Part shown: in pieces, positions 1-5,741 of the stretch
Numbering within the stretch: the first letter of the stretch is position 1
Layout of the letters: each line of letters opens with the position of its first letter
Source of the DNA: a virus
Strand: one strand, 5' to 3'
DNA length: 31,442 nucleotides
Virus record (IMG/VR): IMGVR_UViG_3300031787_000551
Span: 1 to 31,442 of that record
Notes under the pieces: generated by a model
Database searches by the model: none
What the model was told of the DNA's origin: nothing
Seen by the model: the letters and a program-made list of their open reading frames with translations, nothing else
Program-made: the position numbers and the translations under genes

Positions 1-160
1 TACGGTTACGGTTCCGGTTGCGGTTACGGTTCCGGTTCCGGTTACGGTTTCGGTTGCGGTTACGGTTTCGGTTGCGGTTACGGTTCCGGTTCCGGTTACG
101 GTTTCGGTTGCGGTTACGGTTTCGGTTACGATTCCGGCTACGATTCCGGCTACGGTTACG
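1..160 (+). repeat. CGGTNN hexamer array, left-end copy
   Basis: The contig begins inside an array of hexamers of form CGGTTN in which the last base is A, C, G or T while the other five are constant. Read as codons it is GGT alternating with TAC, TCC, TGC or TTC. TTACGG recurs at 6, 24, 42, 60, 78, 96 and 114, exactly 18 bp apart, so three hexamers form a higher-order unit; a 54-bp block (25-78) is also repeated almost exactly at 79-132. The array ends with a 12-bp unit present twice (127-150), where the right-end copy has it once. Assembly broke here, as expected for a long or polymorphic repeat. Confidence 0.95.
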
Positions 161-232
161 GCGAGGCGACCCTATGAGCAAATTCGACGCATTCTTGGCC
201 CGCGCAGTTGACGCGCACATGACCGGCAACGA
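135..232. repeat. 98-bp terminal identity, left copy
   Basis: Bases 135-232 are identical to 31345-31442, the last 98 bases of the window. Upstream of 135 the two copies diverge within the hexamer array. This is the signature of a contig covering a circular or circularly permuted phage genome once. Trimming at this overlap gives about 31,210 bp, with the array length uncertain. Confidence 0.95.
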
Positions 233-509
233 TGAGGCCGACGAACTGGCCTATCAACTGGCGTATGACGACGCCGCGAATCAGGAGGCCGCCGCGCAGG
301 CTGCTTGCGAGGATGAGGCCGTAGACGTTGCAGCGCTTGCGCTGCGTCTCTACAAGGCCAAGCACGCCGACCGCGCAGGCATCGCCGCCGACTTCGCCAC
401 GGCGGTTCTGGCGAACTTTGTACTGGCCCTCGACCGCATCGCGCAGGACACCCAGTCGAACTTCCTTGACGACGCCATCGACCAACTGAACGAGAGGGGC
501 GCCCCGTGA
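174..509 (+). CDS. Hypothetical early protein, 111 aa
   Basis: This is the first gene of the plus-strand early run after the hexamer array. I do not recognise the family. The protein is acidic and alanine-rich, mostly predicted helix, without a signal peptide or membrane segment. ATG at 174 is preferred: it overlaps by ATGA the stop of the glycine-rich frame coming out of the array (177), and every other junction in this operon is built the same way. An upstream TTG at 18 would add 52 Arg-Leu/Arg-Phe residues encoded by the repeat and is very unlikely to be used. Its own stop overlaps the next gene by GTGA. A partial second copy of its 5' end lies at 31384-31442 because of the contig overlap. 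Confidence 0.75.
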   Translation: MSKFDAFLARAVDAHMTGNDEADELAYQLAYDDAANQEAAAQAACEDEAVDVAALALRLYKAKHADRAGIAADFATAVLANFVLALDRIAQDTQSNFLDDAIDQLNERGAP

Positions 510-862
510 GCGACCTGACCCTGCTCGACGCCATCGACAGTGCGATTTTCCGAGTCCGTGAGCGCATCGCCGCCGCCATCGTTGCAGGTGATGACTTGGA
601 GGCGGGCCGGATCATCCGCGAGGCGGTGAACGCTCGCTTGGCCGACTGGCGCGAGGCTGAAAAGCCGGACGTTGGCGACGAGGAATTGGCCGCAGCCTTC
701 CGCGATGTGTACGCCGCTCAAGCTGCGATGGATCGCGCCGATGGAGCTGTGCGGAAGCTGGCCGATGATGCCGCCGCGCACCGCGAAAAGCAGCGCGAAC
801 AGTGGGCGGAAATGGCGGAGGGAATCTGGCGAGGATTTCGCGCGCACGAGGCGGGCAAATGA
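506..862 (+). CDS. Hypothetical early protein, 118 aa
   Basis: An alpha-helical, charged protein of unknown function. Roughly residues 60-110 are rich in Ala, Glu, Arg and Lys and look like a coiled coil, ending in a Trp-containing tail. No catalytic or metal-binding motif is visible. The start is GTG at 506, overlapping the preceding stop (GTGA), and the stop at 862 overlaps the next ATG, so the three genes are probably translationally coupled. It lies in the accessory part of the early operon upstream of the ERF recombinase, where phages commonly carry unconserved host-takeover genes; that role is inference only. Confidence 0.7.
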   Translation: MSDLTLLDAIDSAIFRVRERIAAAIVAGDDLEAGRIIREAVNARLADWREAEKPDVGDEELAAAFRDVYAAQAAMDRADGAVRKLADDAAAHREKQREQWAEMAEGIWRGFRAHEAGK

Positions 863-1167
863 TCGCGCATACGCCGGGGCCGTGGATTTTGGCAAAAGGC
901 CATCGCGGCTTGTATGGGGCAGGTCCAGACAATGCCGTTTTGGATTACGCCCACTACGAGGGCATGTGGCTCGCCTCGCCCAATGAGGTCCCCAACGCCC
1001 GCCTAATCGCCGCCGCGCCGGAGTTGCTGGAGGTTGCGCGGCTTCTCGAATCCCTGTGCGTATGGATGCTGCACAGATACCCAAGCAATTCCCCGGAGTT
1101 TGCCGAGGCATTGAGTCGGCACAAGTTTGCCGCCGCCGCCATCGCCAAAGCGGGGGGCCGCGAATGA
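859..1167 (+). CDS. Small phage protein of the HTPGPW / NARLIAAAPELL type, 102 aa
   Basis: The N-terminus carries HTPGPW (residues 4-9) and the middle carries NARLIAAAPELLE, the two hallmarks of a very common but functionally uncharacterised phage and prophage family found in early operons of many proteobacterial phages. The C-terminal third is a helix with conserved-looking hydrophobic positions. ATG at 859 overlaps the previous stop by ATGA. Function is unknown in the family; recognition is by these motifs only. Confidence 0.8.
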   Translation: MIAHTPGPWILAKGHRGLYGAGPDNAVLDYAHYEGMWLASPNEVPNARLIAAAPELLEVARLLESLCVWMLHRYPSNSPEFAEALSRHKFAAAAIAKAGGRE

Positions 1168-1304
1168 GCGCTGACGCCATTTGGCTCCTGTTAGCCGCCT
1201 ACGTGCTGGCCCTGAATGTCGCCGCTTTCGTCATGTCCTGGCGCAACCGGCACACCTACCGCGCCAAAGACCGGCGCTATTATTTGCAGAGGGACGACGA
1301 ATGA
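1164..1304 (+). CDS. Single-span membrane peptide, 46 aa
   Basis: Residues 4-24 form one continuous hydrophobic helix, followed by a strongly basic tail with SWRNR, RAKDRR and a YYLQ segment, so the C-terminus should be cytoplasmic. The start at 1164 overlaps the previous stop (ATGA), and the stop at 1304 overlaps the next start (ATGA), which supports it as a true gene despite its length. Small inner-membrane proteins in early phage operons can affect superinfection or host physiology, but nothing here shows which; function unknown. Confidence 0.65.
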   Translation: MSADAIWLLLAAYVLALNVAAFVMSWRNRHTYRAKDRRYYLQRDDE

Positions 1305-1492
1305 TCTTGACCACTGAACACCCGGCATCGAACCGGGAACGCCTCGCGGGCTGGTATGGCCGCGCCGCCCTCACGGGCTTCCCGCTGATGCTCGGGCCGC
1401 GCTTTCAGGCGGAGCTTGGTCGCCAGTTTGCGCGTGAGTACGAGGCGGAACAAATCGCGGACAGCGCGCCCAGCATCGGAGGCGAACGATGA
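1301..1492 (+). CDS. Hypothetical early protein, 63 aa
   Basis: A short soluble protein with no recognised motif. It is linked on both sides by ATGA overlaps (1301-1304 and 1489-1492), the last of which couples it to the ERF recombinase gene. The middle contains an amphipathic stretch (GRQFAREYEAEQIAD) that should be helical. It may act with the recombination genes because of position, but no sequence evidence supports a specific function. Confidence 0.65.
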   Translation: MILTTEHPASNRERLAGWYGRAALTGFPLMLGPRFQAELGRQFAREYEAEQIADSAPSIGGER

Positions 1493-2172
1493 ACGTTTAC
1501 AAGGCAATCGCCGCCGTGCAAGCCGAACTGGCGAAGGATGGCATCAGCAAGGACCGCAAGAACGAACAGCAGGGCTATAAGTTCCGAGGCATTGACGACG
1601 TATACAACGCGCTCGCGCCGATCCTGGCGAAGAACGCGCTTTGCATCCTGCCGCGCTGCAAGTCCCGCGAAGTCGTGGAGCGCGTCAACAAGAACGGAAC
1701 CGCGCTGTTCTACGTGACGGTCGAAGCTGAGTTCGACTTTGTGTGCGCCGAGGACGGCAGCAAGCACACCGTTGGGCCGATGTATGGCGAGGCAATGGAC
1801 AGCGGCGACAAGGCCACCAACAAGGCCATGAGCGCCGCTTACAAGTACGCCGCGATGCAGGCGTTCGCCATCCCGACCGAAGGCGACAACGACGCCGACG
1901 CGACGACGCATGAGGTTCAGCCCCGCGCCAAGCCCGAAGGCCAGCCCACAAGCGGCGCATGGGAGGCGGTTGACCGCGAGACGCAGGCCGGTTTGCTCAA
2001 GTGCGCCGCCACGATTGTCGAGTTCATCGAGTCGGGCGACTCCGCTGGCGCGTGGGAGTTCATCGAACGTCAGGCATTCAACACGGATGAAAAGGCGGCG
2101 TTGTGGACGCGCCTTGATTCCAAGACCCGAACCGCGCTGAAAAAGGCGCATGAAGCGAGAAAGGCGGCGTAA
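1489..2172 (+). CDS. erf: ERF-family single-strand annealing protein
   Basis: A 227-aa protein with the ERF signature: an N-terminal MNVYKAIAAVQ helix, QQGYKFRGIDDVYNAL at about 28-43, and the conserved block MYGEAMDSGDKATNKAMSAA at about 98-117 followed by YKYAAMQAFAIPTEGDNDAD. ERF proteins such as P22 Erf and Rad52-like annealases pair complementary single strands and promote recombination and circularisation of phage DNA. Residues after about 145 form a linker and a helical C-terminal domain. The gene is directly followed by an SSB-like gene (TAATG at 2170-2174), the usual partnership of annealase and single-strand-binding protein. No matching exonuclease gene is evident in this operon. 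Confidence 0.92.
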   Translation: MNVYKAIAAVQAELAKDGISKDRKNEQQGYKFRGIDDVYNALAPILAKNALCILPRCKSREVVERVNKNGTALFYVTVEAEFDFVCAEDGSKHTVGPMYGEAMDSGDKATNKAMSAAYKYAAMQAFAIPTEGDNDADATTHEVQPRAKPEGQPTSGAWEAVDRETQAGLLKCAATIVEFIESGDSAGAWEFIERQAFNTDEKAALWTRLDSKTRTALKKAHEARKAA

Positions 2173-2453
2173 TGAGCGACAAGGAAAAATTCATCCCCGG
2201 CCTGTACTTCAACCTCCCGCGCGACGGTGCGCCGGAGTACGTCTTGGGCGCGCTCAAGATTGAGCCGGAACGCATCATCGAATGGGCGAAGCGCCAGAGC
2301 GGCCCGGTTTACGTCGATTTGAAGCGCAGTCAGGAAGGCAAGGGCTACGCGCAGATTAACGACTGGAAGCCCAGGGGCGAAGGTAAGCCACTGCCTGCGG
2401 CTCCGCCAGCCCAGAGCAACGACCAGCCCCCGGACGATGACATCCCATTTTGA
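2172..2453 (+). CDS. SSB-like protein with DDDIPF acidic tail, 93 aa
   Basis: The C-terminus is a Pro/Ala/Gln linker ending in DDDIPF (88-93), the same tip found in E. coli SSB, which recruits replication and repair proteins. The first 65 residues (FIPGLYFNLPRDGAPEYV, then YVDLKRS and YAQINDWKP) look beta-rich, consistent with a small OB-like or phage-specific ssDNA-binding fold; full bacterial SSB is about 170 aa. It begins at the TAATG overlap with the ERF gene, so annealase and SSB-like protein are probably made together. Inference: it coats ssDNA or docks the annealase system to host SSB-interacting proteins. The tail is seen directly; the fold is inferred. Confidence 0.72.
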   Translation: MSDKEKFIPGLYFNLPRDGAPEYVLGALKIEPERIIEWAKRQSGPVYVDLKRSQEGKGYAQINDWKPRGEGKPLPAAPPAQSNDQPPDDDIPF

Positions 2454-2475
2454 TTCCGCAAGTGTCGCGCTAGTA

Positions 2476-2616
2476 AAGGTCGGCGCAAGCCGTCAGCCCG
2501 CAAGGGCCGAAACCTTGAAGCGAAGGCGGAAGGAGTCGCGCCGGACTCAGAGCGGCGATTGGTGGGGTCAAGCGATGCTTGGAACCGATACCCGCGTGGC
2601 CCCGGCGATACGGGGC
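2476..2616 (+). ncRNA. Candidate structured RNA with two GCAA-tetraloop hairpins
   Basis: The 181-nt gap 2454-2634 is the longest gene-free stretch of the early operon. AAGGT (2476-2480) pairs with ACCTT (2512-2516) and encloses two adjacent hairpins: CGGC-GCAA-GCCG (2481-2492) and GCCC-GCAA-GGGC (2496-2507), a three-way junction with GNRA loops. Downstream, ATTGGT (2558-2563) pairs with ACCGAT (2584-2589), closing over CAAGC-GAT-GCTTG (2569-2581), and GCCCCG-GCGATA-CGGGGC occupies 2599-2616. A fifth stem, CGCCG/CGGCG (2539-2543/2553-2557), is also possible. I do not recognise the class. It could be a riboswitch-like leader, a ribozyme or a small RNA. The pairing is seen; that it functions as RNA is inference. 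Confidence 0.5.
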
Positions 2617-2634
2617 ACCTAATCAGGACACCAC

Positions 2635-2757
2635 ATGAACACCAAGCGAAAGAAATTGACCGTAGCGCAACGACTGGCCCTTCTCGGCCCCGTTCGCGTC
2701 CCGCAGGGCAAGCAAGTGCCGTGGCACTCGCGCATGGGGATTCGCGCCAATGGCTGA
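2635..2757 (+). CDS. Small basic protein, 40 aa
   Basis: A short frame starting MNTKRKKLTVAQRLALLGP with a basic N-terminus and a Pro/Gly-rich end. An AGGA ribosome-binding site (in AATCAGGACACC) sits at suitable distance from the ATG at 2635. Its stop overlaps the following gene by 8 bp, as expected for this compact operon. No family is recognised; the basic composition would suit nucleic-acid binding, and it follows directly on the structured RNA candidate, which may be its leader. Confidence 0.55.
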   Translation: MNTKRKKLTVAQRLALLGPVRVPQGKQVPWHSRMGIRANG

Positions 2758-3196
2758 CCTTTCCGCCGCGATTGCGGCAGCGCGTGAGGCTGTAGCAGAA
2801 GTTGAAAGAATCAAAGCGGAATACAAAGAAGAGCCACTCGTTAAGGCTTTTGTGTTGACCGACCTTCTCGACGCCCTCGACGCGGCGCAGCCGGCGGCGT
2901 GGGTTGACGCTGACACGGTGCTGAAAATCGAGCCGCAGTACTGTGTCAGGGGATTCATCTACGGCAGCAACACCACTGGAGACAGGGCGCCCCTCTACCT
3001 CGCTCCCCAAGCCCCGCCCGCTGCGGTGCCTGCCGCGAACGTAACGCCTATGCGCCAGCCACGCGCCGACCTTGCGCGGCTTGTCGAGTCGATCAATGCC
3101 GCCGTCTACGCCAACGGCGACGGACTCAGCGTGACCGAGGCAATCGGAGCGCTTGAGCTTGCCAAGCTGGAACTGTTGAAGGAGCAGGGACAATGA
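2750..3196 (+). CDS. Hypothetical early protein, 148 aa
   Basis: The N-terminal 45 residues are a charged helix (AAREAVAEVERIKAEYKEE), probably coiled coil. The middle has a WVDADTVLKIEPQYCVRGFIYGS segment and a proline-rich linker QAPPAAVPA, and the C-terminal 45 residues form a second helical part. The linker is encoded by a 28-bp sequence (3008-3035) that recurs exactly in the next gene (3343-3370), suggesting the two genes exchanged or share a module. ATG 2750 has no strong ribosome site and may depend on coupling to the 40-aa gene upstream. Function unknown. Confidence 0.7.
   Translation: MADLSAAIAAAREAVAEVERIKAEYKEEPLVKAFVLTDLLDALDAAQPAAWVDADTVLKIEPQYCVRGFIYGSNTTGDRAPLYLAPQAPPAAVPAANVTPMRQPRADLARLVESINAAVYANGDGLSVTEAIGALELAKLELLKEQGQ
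3008..3035 (+). repeat. 28-bp direct repeat, copy 1
   Basis: An exact 28-base match to 3343-3370, 335 bp downstream. In both places it is read in the same frame and encodes QAPPAAVPA, a linker between a helical part and the C-terminal part of each protein. Confidence 0.95.
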
Positions 3197-3495
3197 GTTG
3201 CGAGAACTGCGAGGAAGGTGCCTACGTCATCGATAAGCTGGCGAAGCTGCTGGCCGAGATTGCCGTCATCGTCAACGGGCCGGAGCCTCACGACACGCTG
3301 TGGAGCTACCACGACCTGCCGGAGAAGGTGCGCGCGCTGAAGCAAGCCCCGCCCGCTGCGGTGCCTGCCGGGTACGACGAAGACGAGATTGCTGACGCCT
3401 GCATGATGGCGGAGGTGCCTGACTCAAAGTACGAGGCGATCATCGCGTACTTGGGCGATAACCGCAGGCGCGCCGCCGCGCGGAAGGGGGAGTGA
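3193..3495 (+). CDS. Hypothetical early protein with CxxC N-terminus, 100 aa
   Basis: Starts MSCENCEEGAYVIDKLAKLLAEIA, giving a CxxC pair at residues 3 and 6 that could bind metal or form a disulfide, followed by a helix. Residues 51-59 are the QAPPAAVPA linker shared with the gene upstream, and the end is acidic then basic (DNRRRAAARKGE). ATG 3193 overlaps the preceding stop (ATGA). No family is recognised. The shared linker suggests the two proteins arose by duplication or shuffling of a small module. Confidence 0.68.
   Translation: MSCENCEEGAYVIDKLAKLLAEIAVIVNGPEPHDTLWSYHDLPEKVRALKQAPPAAVPAGYDEDEIADACMMAEVPDSKYEAIIAYLGDNRRRAAARKGE
3343..3370 (+). repeat. 28-bp direct repeat, copy 2
   Basis: Identical to 3008-3035 and in the same codon phase. 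It is a possible substrate for recombination that would delete 335 bp and fuse the two neighbouring genes in frame only if the spacing is a multiple of three, which 335 is not. Confidence 0.95.
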
Positions 3496-3899
3496 TGATC
3501 ACGCCGGTTCTACTAATGACAAACGCCGAGCTTGCCGAAGCCATCGACTACGCATTCGCGGCCATCCATAAAACGGCGCAAGCTCAAGACGAAAGGCGAA
3601 AACTGATGGCCGCGCACCTCGCCCAGCTTCTCGATGTTCAAGTTCAGCGCGCCAGGACGCTGGCCGAGCGCGCGGAGGGGGCCGTGAGTAGCTTGAAGAT
3701 CGACACCGGAGGCGGGAACGTCCTCGACTGCGTCCAAGTTGTCGAGGATGTCGTGATGAAGCACGGCGACGAGATCGATGCCGTGTGCTGGCAGCGCCTC
3801 AAGCCGCGCCTTACGCCGGGGCGTGTCGCAATCACTAGCGAGGAATGGCCTGCGCTCCGCGACGCCATCGAGAAGATGCTAAATGAGTGCCAGCCATGA
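3495..3899 (+). CDS. Hypothetical early protein, 134 aa
   Basis: Two starts compete: GTG at 3492 (overlapping the previous stop as GTGA) and ATG at 3495 (TGATG). Both are served by the purine-rich GGAAGGGGGAG just upstream; I chose the ATG. The first 70 residues are helical (NAELAEAIDYAFAAIHKTAQ, then a Gln/Arg/Ala-rich stretch). The rest contains KIDTGGGNVLDCVQVVEDVV and ITSEEWPALRDAIEKML. No known domain or catalytic motif is seen. Function unknown. Confidence 0.68.
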   Translation: MITPVLLMTNAELAEAIDYAFAAIHKTAQAQDERRKLMAAHLAQLLDVQVQRARTLAERAEGAVSSLKIDTGGGNVLDCVQVVEDVVMKHGDEIDAVCWQRLKPRLTPGRVAITSEEWPALRDAIEKMLNECQP

Positions 3900-4270
3900 T
3901 CACGCCTGAACTGCCGCCGCTGCGCCCGTTTTACACCTACCAGGGCAACGGCTACACGGGAAAGGACTACTGCGACACTGGCCCGTACGTCACCGTCGAG
4001 GAAGTCGAAGCCCGCGAGCGCATATTCCTCGCCCGCGTTGCGGAGTTGGAACGCCTGTGGCAATCGGCAGAAGCGTGCTATGCCGAAGCTGACGCCGCCG
4101 CTATGTCGCACGCCAAGCGCATCGCGGAGCTGGAGGCCGAACGCTGGCCGTACAAGCCGACGCCAGCCATGCGTGACGCCTTGCGAACTGGGTCGCGGCG
4201 CGACTATCCGAGCGATGAACTGTGCGATGTGCGCTATGCAGCATTGCTCGCCGCGAGGTGTGCGAAGTGA
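3896..4270 (+). CDS. Hypothetical early protein, 124 aa
   Basis: Starts MITPELPPLRPFYTYQGNGYTGKDY and has a central coiled-coil-like helix (about 40-90, with VEEVEARERIFLARVAELERL and KRIAELEAERW). The C-terminus ends DYPSDELCDVRYAALLAARCAK. ATG 3896 overlaps the stop of the previous gene by ATGA; an ATG 9 bases upstream would add three residues and is less likely. The protein is linked to a downstream HTH gene by GTGA. Function unknown. Confidence 0.68.
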   Translation: MITPELPPLRPFYTYQGNGYTGKDYCDTGPYVTVEEVEARERIFLARVAELERLWQSAEACYAEADAAAMSHAKRIAELEAERWPYKPTPAMRDALRTGSRRDYPSDELCDVRYAALLAARCAK

Positions 4271-4554
4271 GCACCGCCGCACGCAAGAACGCCGAGCAGT
4301 CGGGAAACCTCGACGGCTTCTTGGCGAAGAAGTACCGCGCCAACGGCTTCCACATCGAAACCGCCTCGCGCGAGTCTGCGCTTCGAGGTTCTGCCAAGCG
4401 CGCCGCGCTTTACTGCATCGAGGGGCAATACTTCAACGCCGACCAGCTAGCGGAACGCCTCGGCCTTGAGAGGTCGAAGGCGGTGGCGCGAGTCAACCGC
4501 GCGAAGGCAAAGCCGGGGCCGATCACCTGGGCGAAGTTGGGGGTGAATGGATGA
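4267..4554 (+). CDS. Small HTH DNA-binding protein, 95 aa
   Basis: The C-terminal half, YFNADQLAERLGLERSKAVA (54-73) followed by RVNRAKAKPG, reads as a helix-turn-helix with a basic recognition helix. The N-terminal half (ARKNAEQSGNLDGFLAKKYR) is basic. The start is GTG at 4267, inside the GTGA overlap with the preceding gene. It could be a DNA-binding accessory or regulator of the early operon. The HTH is an inference from sequence pattern, with no specific family recognised. Confidence 0.6.
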   Translation: MSTAARKNAEQSGNLDGFLAKKYRANGFHIETASRESALRGSAKRAALYCIEGQYFNADQLAERLGLERSKAVARVNRAKAKPGPITWAKLGVNG

Positions 4555-4707
4555 ATCCGCTGAAGAAGATGATCCCCGGATGGCCTCAAACGCTTCCTTC
4601 CGAGTCGGCAGCAAAGCCTGAGCCATCGGTGAGCCTTGAGCAGCTAATGGTCGAGCTCGCGCGCTACGGCAAGCCGCGCCTTTCGATGGTTCGTCCCGGT
4701 CTATGGT
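4551..4707 (+). pseudogene. 3'-truncated early gene fused to integrase antisense
   Basis: The reading frame MNPLKKMIPGWPQ...LEQLMVELARYGKPRLSMVRPGLW (52 residues) looks like the beginning of a conserved phage early protein. The ATG overlaps the previous stop (ATGA). After Trp at about 4706 the frame continues to a stop at 4799, but this part is Arg/Ala/Pro-rich and is the antisense of the integrase fragment, so the natural 3' end is missing. The truncation point coincides, within about 25 bp, with the loss of the integrase C-terminus on the other strand. A deletion or illegitimate join at 4707-4732 explains both. Confidence 0.65.
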
Positions 4708-5082
4708 CGGCGCGCTGCTCGGCTGCGAGCCGCGCACGGAGGCCGGGGCCACCTGCTTCAGGCGCTCGTCGCGCCACGCGGCGATGGCGGCCGTGGTGAG
4801 CTTCTGGATCGGCGTGGCGGCCATTGGGTGCCGTGCCAGCTTGTTGAGGCGCACGACCTCCCAGCGCTCGCCCTTGTGGCCGGGGGAGACTTCGGCGGCG
4901 TACCGGCGCAGGACCTGGGCGAGCGTCGCTTCGCTGGGGTCGGCCAATTCGCCGGCCTGGTACTCGCGCAGCCACGCGCGGGCCTCGGCCTGCGTGCGGA
5001 AGGTCTTCGACGGGCGCCGGCCATCCGGCAATGCGTCAAGGCGCACGCGCCACGATGGGCCGTGCTTTTCGATGGTCGCCAT
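4708..5082 (-). pseudogene. int: Tyrosine integrase, N-terminal fragment only
   Basis: From ATG at 5082 the frame gives MATIEKHGPSWRVRLDALPD, KTFRTQAEARAWLREYQAGE, then a SAM-like core-binding domain ending WRDERLKQVAPASVR at residue 117 (4732). This matches the arm-binding plus core-binding part of phage integrases, which normally run to 330-400 aa with an R-H-R-Y catalytic domain. After SVR the sequence departs from family pattern and continues into antisense of the plus-strand early gene. No catalytic domain with an HxLRHT-like motif occurs elsewhere in the window. The fragment might still bind arm sites but cannot recombine DNA. Its start has only a weak ribosome site. Confidence 0.8.
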
Positions 5083-5432
5083 CCCTGTTCCCGTGGGGCA
5101 AATCGTGGGGCAAGGATACCGGCGAGGATGGGGGCTTGTGGGGCTATGTGGGGATTGTGAAGGCACCGGGAAGCCGCACGGATAGGGCCTTGTCGGGCCA
5201 TCGTGGGGCACTTCGGGGCAGAGGGGAGGGGGTGGGATTGCCTCTCCTGGGCACCACTGAAGGCCGCGCAATGCGGCCTTCAGCGTTTATGGGGCAATCG
5301 TGGGGCACCGGCACAGCTTCGAGGGGGCTCATTCCTCGTGGTCGCGGGCGAGCTCCGCGCCGTGCTTCCGGTGCCAGCGCATGATGCCGAGCCGGGGGCG
5401 CCTCCGCTGTAGGAGATCGCCCCGGCGTCGCG
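5083..5432. other. Putative attP region with integrase arm-type boxes
   Basis: This 350-bp stretch holds no convincing gene. It contains three exact copies of TCGTGGGGCA at 5103-5112, 5201-5210 and 5298-5307, spaced 98 and 97 bp. Each has a degenerate partner about 10-12 bp away (5091-5100, 5211-5220, 5287-5296), making three pairs; single TGTGGGG boxes also occur near 5137-5154. Directly repeated boxes upstream of an integrase gene are the usual form of arm-type sites in attP. A core crossover site cannot be located without the host attB. The 11-bp hairpin at 5257-5283 lies inside. Confidence 0.5.
5257..5283. terminator. Hairpin, 11-bp perfect stem, between convergent operons
   Basis: CTGAAGGCCGC (5257-5267), loop GCAAT, then GCGGCCTTCAG (5273-5283): a perfect 11-bp stem. 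On the plus strand it is followed by CGTTTATGG, on the minus strand by TGGTGCC, so the U-tract is poor on both sides. Its place downstream of Rz1 on the minus strand and between converging operons fits a bidirectional transcription stop. A structural element of attP is an alternative. Confidence 0.5.
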
Positions 5433-5741
5433 TCAGCGGATGATGCTCTGCGCCCTCAGACGATCAAGGCACTCGTGCTCGGCGGCGCGCAAGGCCCGCT
5501 CCTGCCGGAGCGTCCCCAGCACCTCGGCCACCCATGCCGGGCCATCGGCCCACCAGTCGGCAGGAGGCTCGCCCACGGGCCTCGTTTTACCTTGCTGGCA
5601 CGAAACTATTGGCGGCTCGGGTAGCGTCGGAGATTGTGTCTTGCACCCCTGAAGGAAGCTCAGTGGGGCAGCCAGAAACAACAGGCACTTCAATGGTGCG
5701 GATGCGCTCGACGTAGCGAACGGTCTCGGACTCGATTTCAT
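5433..5741 (-). CDS. Rz1: Rz1-like outer-membrane spanin lipoprotein
   Basis: A 102-aa frame overlapping the 3' half of the Rz gene in another frame, the classical embedded Rz/Rz1 arrangement. A basic start, a hydrophobic segment CLLFLAAPLSFLQG and Cys33 form a lipobox (L30-Q31-G32-C33), followed by a proline-rich region (PTLPEPPIV, PPADWW) typical of o-spanins. ATG 5741 has a GAGGAAG ribosome site; a TTG at 5693 would give a shorter signal peptide and is an alternative. The mature lipoprotein would join the Rz protein across the periplasm to fuse the two membranes at the last step of lysis. Confidence 0.82.
   Translation of the reverse strand: MKSSPRPFATSSASAPLKCLLFLAAPLSFLQGCKTQSPTLPEPPIVSCQQGKTRPVGEPPADWWADGPAWVAEVLGTLRQERALRAAEHECLDRLRAQSIIR

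Noticed and set aside
1-160. CRISPR array
   Set aside because: Units are contiguous hexamers without unique spacers, and no cas gene is present.
18-173. Arg-Leu/Arg-Phe N-terminal extension of the 111-aa early protein
   Set aside because: It is only the repeat read in another frame, starts at TTG, and is interrupted by TGA in the right-end array version.
2476-2516. Hammerhead or twister ribozyme
   Set aside because: CCCGCAAGG and CGAAAC look suggestive, but the hammerhead CTGATGA core and the second half of a twister fold are not found.
2437-2795. Two overlapping plus-strand frames through the structured gap
   Set aside because: They start inside the SSB-like gene or mid-gap, have no ribosome site, and disagree with the better-supported 40-aa gene.
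4703-5185. 160-aa and 110-aa plus-strand frames over the integrase fragment
   Set aside because: They are antisense of a recognisable integrase N-terminus and have no protein-like pattern.
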